From NCBI GenBank assembly GCA_038246975.1, contig JBBRVJ010000126.1:1-10945 (forward strand): a stretch of 10,945 nucleotides of DNA. The letters are read 5' to 3'. Numbering within the stretch: the stretch's first letter is position 1; every line of letters begins with the position of its first letter. Below the pieces are notes generated by a model. That model saw only the letters and a list, made by a program, of their open reading frames with translations. It did not search any database and had not been told where the DNA came from. Both the position numbers and the translations under genes were made by a program. Below are positions 1-6,585 of the stretch, piece after piece. Source of the DNA: JAIYDJ01 sp038246975. GTDB taxonomy: Bacteria > Pseudomonadota > Alphaproteobacteria > Rhodobacterales > Rhodobacteraceae.

Positions 1-542
1 ACCGCCTGGGTCTGTCGAACCGCACCGGTCCGGGCGGCAAGGAAGATGGCGAGGAAGACGAGGTTCTGGCCGCCCCGCTGCGCGTCGACCCAGTGACCCC
101 CGCGCGACCCGCCCTGGTCGAACCGGTGCGCCCGGTCGAGCCGCCACGCCCGCTGGCGGATCGCCCTGTGACGGCGGCACCGGTGGCCGAGGAACCCATG
201 CCGGGGAGCACCGTGACGGGGGGCACCGTGACGGGGGGAACCGTGACCAACCTTCCGGTGCGCAAGGTGATCATTCCGGCGGGGCAGCCCCTGCCACCGC
301 AGCCGTCGGCCAACGAAATCTCGCCCGAGGCGCTGGCGTCGGTGCGCGAGGTCGAGAAGCGGGCGAAACGGCTGACCTTGATGGAATTGACCGAACGCAC
401 CTGCAAATGGCCGATCGGCGACCCCGCGACCGAGGATTTCTGGTTCTGCGGACTGCCAAGTCTGCCGGGCAAACCCTATTGCGATGCGCATGTCGGCGTC
501 GCGTTCCAACCGATGAGCGCGCGGCGCGATCGGCGGCGTTAG
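1..542 (+). CDS. gcrA: GcrA family cell cycle regulator (5'-truncated by window edge)
   Basis: The reading frame is open from base 3 and ends in TAG at 540-542. The first visible residues (RLGLSNRTG) match the end of the N-terminal GcrA DNA-contact helix region (family pattern GKVHRLGLS), so the true start lies left of the window. A proline-rich linker follows, containing three copies of a GGTVT-type pentapeptide. The conserved C-terminal GcrA block is then complete: CKWPIGDP, FWFCG, GKPYC..H, followed by a basic tail RRDRRR. In the family, GcrA binds sigma-70 holoenzyme and activates promoters bearing CcrM-methylated GANTC sites, controlling alphaproteobacterial cell-cycle genes in the cytoplasm. 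The stop codon directly abuts the stop of the convergent AsmA-family gene, leaving no room for a terminator between them. The family assignment is firm; whether the upstream half is intact cannot be seen. Confidence 0.93.
   Translation, partial: RLGLSNRTGPGGKEDGEEDEVLAAPLRVDPVTPARPALVEPVRPVEPPRPLADRPVTAAPVAEEPMPGSTVTGGTVTGGTVTNLPVRKVIIPAGQPLPPQPSANEISPEALASVREVEKRAKRLTLMELTERTCKWPIGDPATEDFWFCGLPSLPGKPYCDAHVGVAFQPMSARRDRRR
204..248 (+). repeat. Three tandem 15-bp repeats inside gcrA
   Basis: Three near-identical 15-base units (204-218, 219-233, 234-248) encode GSTVT, GGTVT and GGTVT. Differences are confined to agc/ggc/gga at the second codon and a terminal g/c. The unit is in frame and falls in the linker between the two conserved GcrA regions, where copy-number change would alter only linker length. 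Likely made by replication slippage. Confidence 0.85.
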
Positions 543-2567
543 TCAGGGCTGACTGCCGCCCAGCAAGTTGCCCAGCGCCTTGGCCGCTTCGTCGGCCAGC
601 GCCTCTTCTGCGCGGCGGCGGGCGGCATCCTCCAGGCTTTCGCCGTCCTGCTGCACCAGCCCCAGTTCGGTTTCCAGCCTGGCGCGGGCGTCCGCCTCCA
701 GTTCCGCCGCGCGGGCGCGGGCCTGCAGTTCCAGTCCGGCGGCCTTTGCGCGGGCGAGTTCCTCCAGCTTGGCGGCCTCTTCGGCCAGTTTCTCACGCGC
801 AAGGCTTTCCAGATCAAGCCGGATCGACGGGTCGGACCATGGTCCGGAAATCAGCAGGGGCACGGTGATGCCGTCCGCCCCCCCGGTGATCAGCTTGGGC
901 AGCAGCCGGTAGTCAAGCCGCTGATCCCCCAGATCGACCGCGCCTGACCCGGTTGCGGTGATCAGGGGGGCAGTCAGGGTCAGGTCGTCATTGGTCAGGA
1001 TGCCGCCCTTGATTGCAAAGCTGGCGTTCGCCCCGTCGAAGATCGTCCTCTGTCCTTGGCCGACATAGCCGGGGTCAAGGTTGGCAATCATCCCCGCGAT
1101 ATCCAGCCCGCGCAACTCGCCCTTGCCGATGGCCACCGATCCCGAACCGTCAAGGCTGCGCAGGATCGCGTCGACTGTGTTGCCGACGCCCAGAAACTTG
1201 AGCCGCAGATCGCCGGTGCCGATCAGTCGGTCATAGTCTGCCAGTTCCGACAGCAGCGTCTGCATCGCCAGCCCGCCAAGCGACAGATCGCCGCCGACCG
1301 ACAGGCCGCTGCGGGCGTTGATCACGAATTGACCAGCGATGGTGCCGCCATACGCTTCGATCCGGCGCAGGTCGAACACGGCGCGGCCCCGGTCGACAGT
1401 GGCCAGCGCCTGCACCGCCCCCAGCCGTGCCAACCCCAGATCAACCGAAGCGGCAGTCAGGGCGATGGTCGCGTCCAGCGTATTCAGCGCGCTGGCGTCG
1501 ATGGGGTCGCGGGGCCAGCCTGTGGCGGTGGTGCCGCTGCCGCCGTCAGCATCAGCCCCACCGGACAGGCCCGCCAGGTCCAGCGCTCCGGCCGTGATCT
1601 GCGCCGACAGATTGGGCCGCGCGCCTGCGGTTGTCAGGTCGATCTCGGCGGTCAGGTCATTGCCGTCCAGCGTGATCTGCGCGCCGCGCAGGTGCAGCGA
1701 AGCCTCTTGCGTCAGGGTGACCGCCCCCTTGACCGCCACACGACCCGCGCCGAGGCCCTGCGGCACGCCGGGCCGTGCGATGCCAGCCAGCGCCGAAATC
1801 GCCGTCAGGTCGCCCAGATCGGCGTCAAGCTGTCCCTCGGCCATCAGCGGCAAGTATCCCGCCCGTCCGTCAAACCGGATATCGACGTCTGCCGCCGTCA
1901 GCCCAAGGTCCAGATCGACCAGCCGCCCGTCCAGAAAGTCCTGAAACGCGCCGATGTTCAGGGTGGCGTCGAACGACTGCCCGTTCGTCACCCCCGACAG
2001 GGCAACGGTTGAAGGCCCGGTGTAATCGGGAATGGCCACCGTCGCCTCGATCTCCGACAGGGCCACCGTGCGGCCCGCCCCATGATCGAAAAAGGTGATG
2101 CGCCCCCCACTGACCACCGCGCGGTCCAGCGTGAAGGGCGCCCCCACACCCGGCGTTTCCGTCGTGACCGTGCCGCCGGATGCCCCGCCGAACACCCAGT
2201 TCTCCTCGCCCGCAGCACTGCGCTCCAGCAGGATTTGCGGGGCCATCGCCTCGATCCCGGTGATCCTGACGTCGCCGCCGATCAGTGCCGCCATGTCGAT
2301 CGAGATCGACAGCCCTTCGGCCTGCAGCATCGGCCCTGCGTCGGACCATGCGGCGTTCGACAGGGTGACCGGGCCGGTCCTGACGCCCAGTTGCGGCCAG
2401 ATCGACGGGCGCACCGACCCCAAGATCACCAACTGCCGCCCCGTGAGGCTATTGAACTTGCCCACCGCGATGCCCGCGATCTTGTCCGCCGGGATCAGGA
2501 ACAACGCCCCGACCGACAACAGAACAAGGATCAGCATTGCGCCGATAACGCGAACAATCCACCGCAT
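543..2567 (-). CDS. AsmA family membrane-anchored protein
   Basis: This is a 674-aa protein of the AsmA family, whose members are inner-membrane-anchored periplasmic proteins implicated in outer-membrane assembly and lipid transport. The start at 2567 gives MRWIVRVIGAM, one hydrophobic helix at about residues 6-25, then the AsmA-type continuation (LIPADKIAGIAVGKFNSLTGR). It is preceded by the Shine-Dalgarno-like AGGGGG about 6 bases upstream. An upstream in-frame ATG at 2624 would add 19 residues before the membrane anchor and is less likely. The middle is repetitive beta-rich sequence (GAGRVAVKGAVTL, SLGGLAMQTLL). The conserved AsmA C-terminal core is visible as RSLDGSGSVAIGKGELRGLDIA near residues 460-490. 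The last ~85 residues form an Ala/Glu/Arg-rich predicted coiled coil (EEAAKLEELARAKAAG). It lies 79 bp downstream of the dehydrogenase gene on the same strand and converges with gcrA without a gap. The family is clear; its exact role here is not. Confidence 0.9.
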   Translation of the reverse strand: MRWIVRVIGAMLILVLLSVGALFLIPADKIAGIAVGKFNSLTGRQLVILGSVRPSIWPQLGVRTGPVTLSNAAWSDAGPMLQAEGLSISIDMAALIGGDVRITGIEAMAPQILLERSAAGEENWVFGGASGGTVTTETPGVGAPFTLDRAVVSGGRITFFDHGAGRTVALSEIEATVAIPDYTGPSTVALSGVTNGQSFDATLNIGAFQDFLDGRLVDLDLGLTAADVDIRFDGRAGYLPLMAEGQLDADLGDLTAISALAGIARPGVPQGLGAGRVAVKGAVTLTQEASLHLRGAQITLDGNDLTAEIDLTTAGARPNLSAQITAGALDLAGLSGGADADGGSGTTATGWPRDPIDASALNTLDATIALTAASVDLGLARLGAVQALATVDRGRAVFDLRRIEAYGGTIAGQFVINARSGLSVGGDLSLGGLAMQTLLSELADYDRLIGTGDLRLKFLGVGNTVDAILRSLDGSGSVAIGKGELRGLDIAGMIANLDPGYVGQGQRTIFDGANASFAIKGGILTNDDLTLTAPLITATGSGAVDLGDQRLDYRLLPKLITGGADGITVPLLISGPWSDPSIRLDLESLAREKLAEEAAKLEELARAKAAGLELQARARAAELEADARARLETELGLVQQDGESLEDAARRRAEEALADEAAKALGNLLGGSQP

Positions 2568-2580
2568 GGCAACCCCCTGA
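2568..2580 (-). promoter_or_regulatory. Ribosome binding site deciding the AsmA start
   Basis: On the minus strand the sequence before the ATG at 2567 is GTCAGGGGGTTGCC, a G-rich Shine-Dalgarno-like run at normal spacing. No comparable site precedes the ATG at 2624. This supports the shorter protein, which begins directly with the membrane anchor. Confidence 0.6.
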
Positions 2581-2646
2581 CCCGCTTGCCCGAAACAGTA
2601 ATGCGCGACGTGCAGCCCCGGCAAGGCCCGCTTCGGCGGATCGGCG

Positions 2647-3672
2647 CTAGTTCACCACCACGGGCTTTGACCGCATCCGCGACACGGTTTCCCGCTCGGC
2701 CCGGCGGCAGACCAGCGGGGGCAGACCCCGGTCGATCAGCGCCATATCCTCCAGCACCATGTCGCCCATCCGCTTGAACGCCACGTCCAGCGCCCCTGCC
2801 CGATGCGCCGATTTCAATAGACCCGGAAGCCTGCGGGCCGGATGGTCGGGCGCGAGCGGCTCTTCGGGCCAGACATCGGTCGCGGCCAAGATATGACCCG
2901 ACGCCACCGCCTCCATCAGCGCGGGAAAGTCCACCACATCGGCGCGTGACAGCAGGATGAACGCGGTGCCGGGCCGCATGGCGGCAAAGGCATCAGCCCC
3001 CAGAAACGCGCGGTTTTCCGACGTGACGGCGGCGGTGACAAAGATCACCTCCGAGGCGGCCAGCAGGGTCGGCAGATCGCAGGGCGTGGCCCCCGCATCG
3101 ACGATCCTGCTGGCCGGCAGCCAGGGGTCATGGACGCGCAAACCGGGACGGAACCCGGTCAACACCCGCGCCAACGCCCGCCCCAGATCACCAAAGCCGA
3201 TGATCCCGACCTGCGCCCCGGTCAGCAGACGGGCTTGCCCATTCCCATCGCCCCCCCACTTCTCGCGCCCCAGACTGAAATCGGCGTCGGCAGAATGGAT
3301 CGACCGCAACAGGTTCAGCGCGAAACCCAGCCCGATCTCGGCCACCGGCTCGGCAAACACCGCACCGGTCGTCACCACATGGATGCCGCGCTGGAATACC
3401 AGATCGTAAGGCATGTTGTTCAGCAAATTCGATTCCACGTTGAAGATACAGCGCAGACTGGTCAGCCGCGCCAGCGTTTCCGCCGACAGCGGCGGTTGCC
3501 CGATGATGTGGCGCACTTCCGACAGCGTGCCGTCGGGCAGGTCGGCCAAGGCGTCGTCCGTCGTCTCGACGATACGATAGCGGGCGTGCAGTCCGGCCAG
3601 CCGCTCAGGCGTAAAGATCAAAGGCAAACTGCGCGGCAGCGGGCAGGACAGGATCAGCGGTTTGTCGGTCAT
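2647..3672 (-). CDS. D-isomer specific 2-hydroxyacid dehydrogenase family protein
   Basis: This 341-aa protein has the layout of NAD(P)-dependent D-2-hydroxyacid dehydrogenases, which interconvert 2-keto acids and D-2-hydroxy acids in the cytoplasm. The nucleotide-binding motif is VGIIGFGDLGRA (G159, G161, G164). An acidic residue follows the second beta strand (RVHDPW). The catalytic triad candidates are R243 in LSRAD, E271 in DVWPEEP and H290 in SAHRAGA. The usual LINxARG arginine loop is altered to ILLSRAD and the usual PHxAG is SAHRAG, so it is a divergent member and its substrate cannot be read from the sequence. The start at 3672 (MTDKPLILS) is preferred because GGAGG stands 5 bases upstream. 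The ATG at 3684 adds only four residues and overlaps that ribosome binding site. The AsmA-family gene follows 79 bp downstream, so co-transcription is possible but the functions are not obviously linked. Confidence 0.88.
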   Translation of the reverse strand: MTDKPLILSCPLPRSLPLIFTPERLAGLHARYRIVETTDDALADLPDGTLSEVRHIIGQPPLSAETLARLTSLRCIFNVESNLLNNMPYDLVFQRGIHVVTTGAVFAEPVAEIGLGFALNLLRSIHSADADFSLGREKWGGDGNGQARLLTGAQVGIIGFGDLGRALARVLTGFRPGLRVHDPWLPASRIVDAGATPCDLPTLLAASEVIFVTAAVTSENRAFLGADAFAAMRPGTAFILLSRADVVDFPALMEAVASGHILAATDVWPEEPLAPDHPARRLPGLLKSAHRAGALDVAFKRMGDMVLEDMALIDRGLPPLVCRRAERETVSRMRSKPVVVN

Positions 3673-3684
3673 CGGGGCCTCCAT
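3673..3684 (-). promoter_or_regulatory. Ribosome binding site of the dehydrogenase gene
   Basis: Minus-strand sequence ATGGAGGCCCCG directly precedes the ATG at 3672. It contains GGAGG with a 5-base spacer, the strongest Shine-Dalgarno match among the intact genes of the window, and it fixes the start. Confidence 0.7.
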
Positions 3685-3754
3685 CGCGCGACCCTACGGG
3701 ATTGCCGCGTGACCGCAAGCCCGACGCGGCACCGGACCGATGTCAAGGGCGTAG

Positions 3755-3774
3755 GGTGCGTGCTCGCACGCACC
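3755..3774. repeat. Perfect palindromic repeat element (9-bp arms, TC centre)
   Basis: The arms GGTGCGTGC (3755-3763) and GCACGCACC (3766-3774) are exact reverse complements around a 2-base centre. The flank reads gcGTAGGGTGCG. No T-run follows on either strand and the neighbouring genes diverge, so it is not a normal terminator. I recall very similar GTAGGGTGCGTG palindromes scattered between genes in Rhodobacterales genomes, so I call it a dispersed intergenic repeat. That identity is from memory and not verified. Confidence 0.6.
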
Positions 3775-3830
3775 GCCCCCCCCTCGGCCCCCCCCTCGGC
3801 CCGCCCCGGCCCTCCCCTCGGCCCGAGACG
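3775..3830 (-). repeat. C-rich tract with three CCCCTCGGCCC copies; G-quadruplex potential on minus strand
   Basis: CCCCTCGGCCC occurs at 3780-3790, 3792-3802 and 3814-3824, embedded in runs of up to eight or nine C. The minus strand therefore carries at least six runs of three or more G within about 55 bases, with short loops. It follows directly after the palindrome and lies upstream of the dehydrogenase gene, whose coding strand is the G-rich one. Confidence 0.65.
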
Positions 3831-4050
3831 CACCCCGACCCTGCTTCAACCGGAACCGGTTGCGCAGGCCCCTCTCCCGATAATCCCCCCGTCTGCTCGC
3901 CGTACAGCGTCATCAGCACATACCGGGGGTTCTGGTTCGCCGGGGTCAACGGCTGCGTCTGTTCTTATCTGCCATCACCGCCCCCGAACCCGCCCCGCAT
4001 ATCCAGCCTCAGGGATGCGCGGGCAAGCGGGGCTGCACGTCTTGTCTGCA

Positions 4051-4072
4051 CAGGGGGTGTACAGGGGGTGTA
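4051..4072 (+). repeat. Tandem 11-bp direct repeat upstream of rimO
   Basis: CAGGGGGTGTA is present twice in immediate succession (4051-4061 and 4062-4072). The repeat period is about one DNA helical turn, and the pair sits about 50-75 bases before the rimO start, just upstream of where a -35 element would fall. That placement suits an activator or repressor binding site, but no known operator consensus is recognised. Confidence 0.55.
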
Positions 4073-4089
4073 CCGATGTCAGACAGCGG

Positions 4090-4118
4090 TTTTCCTCGAC
4101 GCGTCGTTCCGCTATACG
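4090..4118 (+). promoter_or_regulatory. Possible rimO promoter, leaderless
   Basis: A -10-like TATACG lies at 4113-4118, with TTTTCC at 4090-4095 at 17-bp spacing as a weak -35. Transcription would begin about 7 bases after the -10, at or next to the ATG at 4125. No Shine-Dalgarno sequence precedes that ATG (upstream bases are gcagccc), which is consistent with a leaderless mRNA. The assignment is an inference from spacing. Confidence 0.35.
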
Positions 4119-4124
4119 CAGCCC

Positions 4125-5498
4125 ATGTCGCAAAACCCGCCCAACCTCCGCCCCGATCTGGCCCGTGCCGCCGTTCCCGAAACGAGGCGGCAAGGCCAGC
4201 CGACCATCGGCATGGTCAGCCTCGGCTGCCCCAAGGCGCTGGTGGACTCTGAGCGGATTTTGACAAGGCTCCGCGCAGAAGGTTATGCGATTTCAGGCGA
4301 TTACGCCGGGGCAGACGCCGTGATCGTGAACACCTGCGGCTTTCTCGACAGTGCCAAGGCCGAAAGCCTCGAGGCGATCGGCGAGGCTTTGGCGGCCAAC
4401 GGCCGGGTGATCGTGACAGGGTGCCTAGGGGCGGAACCCGACTATATCACCGGCGCGCACCCCCGCGTACTGGCCGTAACCGGCCCCCACCAATACGAGG
4501 CGGTGCTGGACGCCGTCCACCAAGCCGTCCCCGCCAGGCCCGATCCGTTCATCGACCTGCTGCCCGCCTCTGCCGTCAGCCTGACCCCGCGCCACTACAG
4601 TTACCTCAAGATATCAGAGGGTTGCAATCACAAGTGCAAATTCTGCATCATTCCAGACATGCGGGGCCTGCTGCAATCGCATCCCGCCCATGCCGTAATC
4701 CGCGAGGCCGAACGGTTGGTCGCAGCGGGGGTCAGGGAATTGCTGGTGATCTCGCAAGACACCTCTGCCTATGGGCTGGACCTGAAACATGCGACCGAAC
4801 GCGGCCACCGCGCGCATGTTACTGATCTTGCGCGGGACCTTGGCTCGCTTGGGGCCTGGGTGCGGCTGCACTACGTCTATCCCTATCCGCATGTCCGCGA
4901 TCTGGTACCGTTGATGGCCGCCGGTCTGATCCTGCCGTATCTGGATATCCCGTTCCAGCATGCCGATCCCGGCGTCTTGCGCCGCATGGCGCGGCCTGCG
5001 GCGGCGGCGCGGACGCTGGACGAGATTGCAGCGTGGCGATCGTTGTGCCCCGACATAACCCTGCGGTCGACCTTCATCGTCGGCTATCCGGGCGAGACCG
5101 AAGCCGAGTTTCAGGTCCTGCTCGACTGGCTGGACGAGGCGCAACTGGACCGGGTCGGGTGTTTCCAGTATGAAAACGTCGCCGGGGCACGGTCCAATGC
5201 GCTGCCGGACCATGTGCCGCCAGAGGTCAAGCAAGAACGGTTCGACCGGTTCATGGAGCGCGCTCAGGCCATTTCCGAAGCCAGGCTGGCGGCTAAAGTC
5301 GGTCAGGTCCTGAGGGTGATCGTGGATGAGGTAGACGAGGACGGCGCGACCTGCCGGACCAAGGCCGACGCGCCGGAAATCGACGGAAATCTGTTCATCG
5401 ACGAGGGGTTTGACGAGTTGCGCCCCGGTGATCTGGTGACGGTCGAGGTCGAGGAAGCGGGGGAATATGATCTGTGGGGGCGCGTGGTGAAAGACTGA
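4125..5498 (+). CDS. rimO: Ribosomal protein S12 methylthiotransferase RimO
   Basis: A 457-aa radical-SAM methylthiotransferase that adds a beta-methylthio group to an aspartate of ribosomal protein S12 in the cytoplasm. The N-terminal MTTase domain (residues ~25-135) carries the second-cluster cysteines C35 (SLGCPKALVDSE), C71 (VNTCGFLDSAK) and C100 (VTGCLGAEPDY). The radical-SAM core carries CxxxCxxC as C167, C171 and C174 within SEGCNHKCKFCIIPDMRG. GCPKALVDSE and the IIPDMRG motif favour RimO over MiaB. The C-terminal TRAM domain covers about the last 70 residues (VIVDEVDEDG..LFIDEG..VTVEVEEAGEYDLWG). Length fits the family. The start at 4125 (MSQNPPNLRP) is chosen because the frame upstream to 3702 is proline/arginine-rich intergenic translation. 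It ends 20 bp before the convergent cytochrome gene. Confidence 0.97.
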   Translation: MSQNPPNLRPDLARAAVPETRRQGQPTIGMVSLGCPKALVDSERILTRLRAEGYAISGDYAGADAVIVNTCGFLDSAKAESLEAIGEALAANGRVIVTGCLGAEPDYITGAHPRVLAVTGPHQYEAVLDAVHQAVPARPDPFIDLLPASAVSLTPRHYSYLKISEGCNHKCKFCIIPDMRGLLQSHPAHAVIREAERLVAAGVRELLVISQDTSAYGLDLKHATERGHRAHVTDLARDLGSLGAWVRLHYVYPYPHVRDLVPLMAAGLILPYLDIPFQHADPGVLRRMARPAAAARTLDEIAAWRSLCPDITLRSTFIVGYPGETEAEFQVLLDWLDEAQLDRVGCFQYENVAGARSNALPDHVPPEVKQERFDRFMERAQAISEARLAAKVGQVLRVIVDEVDEDGATCRTKADAPEIDGNLFIDEGFDELRPGDLVTVEVEEAGEYDLWGRVVKD

Positions 5499-5518
5499 CG
5501 CAACCGACCGCACCGCCG

Positions 5519-6358
5519 TCACCGCAGCATCCGGCGGACCTCCAGCCTGCGACGTTCGCCAAAATGATGCTTGGTCACCGCCCCAAGATGCGCGAAGATC
5601 GCAAGATAGAACACTATTGGCAGAACCAGATTGTGCAGGACCGCGACGACGGCCGCCAACTGCTCGTTTAGTGCTAAAAAGCCCGTCAGCGACCAGCCAA
5701 ACACCTCCAGCGGATCGCCGCGCCACGCGGTCAGCAGAAAGCCCGTGACCGGGAACCCCAGCATCAGCGCATAAAGGCCAAGATGCGTCGCCTTGGCCAG
5801 TTGGCGCTGCCAAGTCGGCAGATCGGCCCGCATAACGGGCGCGGGGTTCTGGCCCAGCCAAAGCGCACGGACCACGACAAGCAGCAGCACCGTCAGGCCC
5901 AGCGTCTGATGCGTCGCCATGAACGCGGCGCGTTCGGGGTGGTCTGGAGCCAGCACCGAGGTGAACAGACCCATCGGCAGCAAGATCAGGATCAACACGC
6001 CGGTGACCCAATGCGCATAGCGCGACACGCGGCCAAAGACCCGATCCGTGTTGCGCAAGGGCAGAGGATCGGCCACGCGCCGCATCCCCTGCGCCCATGT
6101 CGCCCAGATCAGGAACAGCGCCGCGAACGTGGCGATTGCGGCTTGTCCGTTCAGCACGAAAGGTTTGACGCGATCCGCCAGCCCCGCAGTGGCAGGAATC
6201 GCCGCGAAGGTGCCGTCTTGATTTGCAAGGATGATCGACCATGCGATCATCAACAGCGCCAATGCCGCCGTCAGTGTACCCACGGCGCGAAAGATGCGGC
6301 TGGACTGGTTGAGGGTGAACGCGAGGAACACCGCCAGTATCAGATAGAACTCTGTCAT
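5519..6358 (-). CDS. Cytochrome b561-like membrane protein with N-terminal membrane extension
   Basis: A 279-aa inner-membrane protein. The C-terminal ~170 residues have the four-helix layout of bacterial cytochrome b561. The helices carry RYAHW (H116), ATHQTLGL (H150), ATHLGLYALMLGFPVTGFLL (H192) and LHNLVLPIVFYLAIFAHLGAV (H242, H257). H116/H150 and H242/H257 are the likely axial haem b ligands, by analogy with E. coli CybB. Such proteins move electrons between the quinone pool and a partner. The first ~105 residues are an extra hydrophobic region with about two or three membrane segments (about 4-17, 22-45 and 71-88), longer than a minimal b561. The start at 6358 has AGGGAAG about 6 bases upstream and overlaps the stop of a small upstream frame as ATGA, suggesting translational coupling. 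No partner c-type cytochrome or dehydrogenase gene adjoins it, so substrate and direction are unknown. Confidence 0.85.
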   Translation of the reverse strand: MTEFYLILAVFLAFTLNQSSRIFRAVGTLTAALALLMIAWSIILANQDGTFAAIPATAGLADRVKPFVLNGQAAIATFAALFLIWATWAQGMRRVADPLPLRNTDRVFGRVSRYAHWVTGVLILILLPMGLFTSVLAPDHPERAAFMATHQTLGLTVLLLVVVRALWLGQNPAPVMRADLPTWQRQLAKATHLGLYALMLGFPVTGFLLTAWRGDPLEVFGWSLTGFLALNEQLAAVVAVLHNLVLPIVFYLAIFAHLGAVTKHHFGERRRLEVRRMLR

Positions 6359-6501
6359 GCGTCTTCCCTATGGACCATCAACCACCAGTCCCCGGTAGGA
6401 CTGTCGCCAATCTCGCCTGATGCGGGGGGCTGATCAAGTGCGACATAGTGACGGAACGGGGCGTCGCTGACGTTTGCGTCATCGTGTTCGGTCGGGACCA
6501 C
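6355..6501 (-). CDS. Probable small protein (48 aa) coupled to the cytochrome b gene
   Basis: A short frame starting at a GTG (6501) encodes 48 residues, beginning MVPTEHDDANVSD and ending GDWWLMVHREDA. Its TGA overlaps the ATG of the cytochrome b561-like gene by four bases (ATGA), the classic coupled arrangement. A weak AAGGG-type ribosome site lies about 7 bases before the GTG. The product is acidic and soluble-looking, with no cysteine, no CxxCH and no membrane helix. The frame is open back to the stop of the amphi-Trp gene, so another non-ATG start further upstream (to about 6585) is possible. I do not recognise the family. It could be a small accessory subunit, or the C-terminal remnant of a larger decayed gene. 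Evidence is the overlap and coding-like composition only. Confidence 0.42.
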   Translation of the reverse strand: MVPTEHDDANVSDAPFRHYVALDQPPASGEIGDSPTGDWWLMVHREDA

Positions 6502-6532
6502 CTGCAGCCCTTGTTGGCACGGTAAGGGCAGC

Positions 6533-6559
6533 CTCTGGCCAGATCTGTCTTGGCCAGAG
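6533..6559. other. 9-bp inverted repeat between the amphi-Trp gene and the small ORF
   Basis: CTCTGGCCA (6533-6541) and TGGCCAGAG (6551-6559) are exact reverse complements around a 9-base loop. The hairpin starts about 27 bases after the amphi-Trp stop on the minus strand. No T-run follows on either strand, so it is at best a weak terminator. It could act as an mRNA processing or stability hairpin that sets different levels for the amphi-Trp gene and the downstream pair. Confidence 0.5.
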
Positions 6560-6585
6560 TGTAGGGAAATCGGGCGATTGCGGCT

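Larger units (their letters stand above)
3685..4124. other. Divergent intergenic region between the dehydrogenase and rimO
   Basis: These ~440 bases separate two divergently transcribed genes and must hold both promoters. From left to right I see a perfect 9+9 palindrome (3755-3774), a C-rich tract (3775-3830), about 200 bases without recognisable structure, an 11-bp tandem repeat (4051-4072) and a possible rimO -10 element (4113-4118). Open frames cross the region on both strands, but they contain low-complexity Gly/Arg or Pro-rich translation over the C-rich tract. None resembles a gene I recognise. Confidence 0.6.

Noticed and set aside
204..248. CRISPR-like repeats
   Set aside because: These are 15-bp contiguous in-frame units with no spacers, inside gcrA.
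3755..3774. Rho-independent terminator
   Set aside because: The palindrome has no T-run on either strand and lies between divergent gene starts.
3743..3949. Minus-strand 68-aa frame beginning MTPANQNPRYVLMTLYG
   Set aside because: The second half is Gly/Arg low complexity from the C-rich tract. There is no clear ribosome site and I do not recognise the family. The first ~25 residues look protein-like but are too short to call a remnant.
3702..4124. N-terminal extension of RimO by up to 141 residues
   Set aside because: The extra frame is Pro/Arg-rich translation of the intergenic C-rich tract and repeats. RimO homology starts at MSQNPPNLRPDL, and the 457-aa protein fits the family length.
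4614..6242. 542-aa minus-strand open frame across rimO and the cytochrome gene
   Set aside because: It is a shadow frame spanning two well-supported genes, with Arg/Gly/His-rich composition and no domain of its own.
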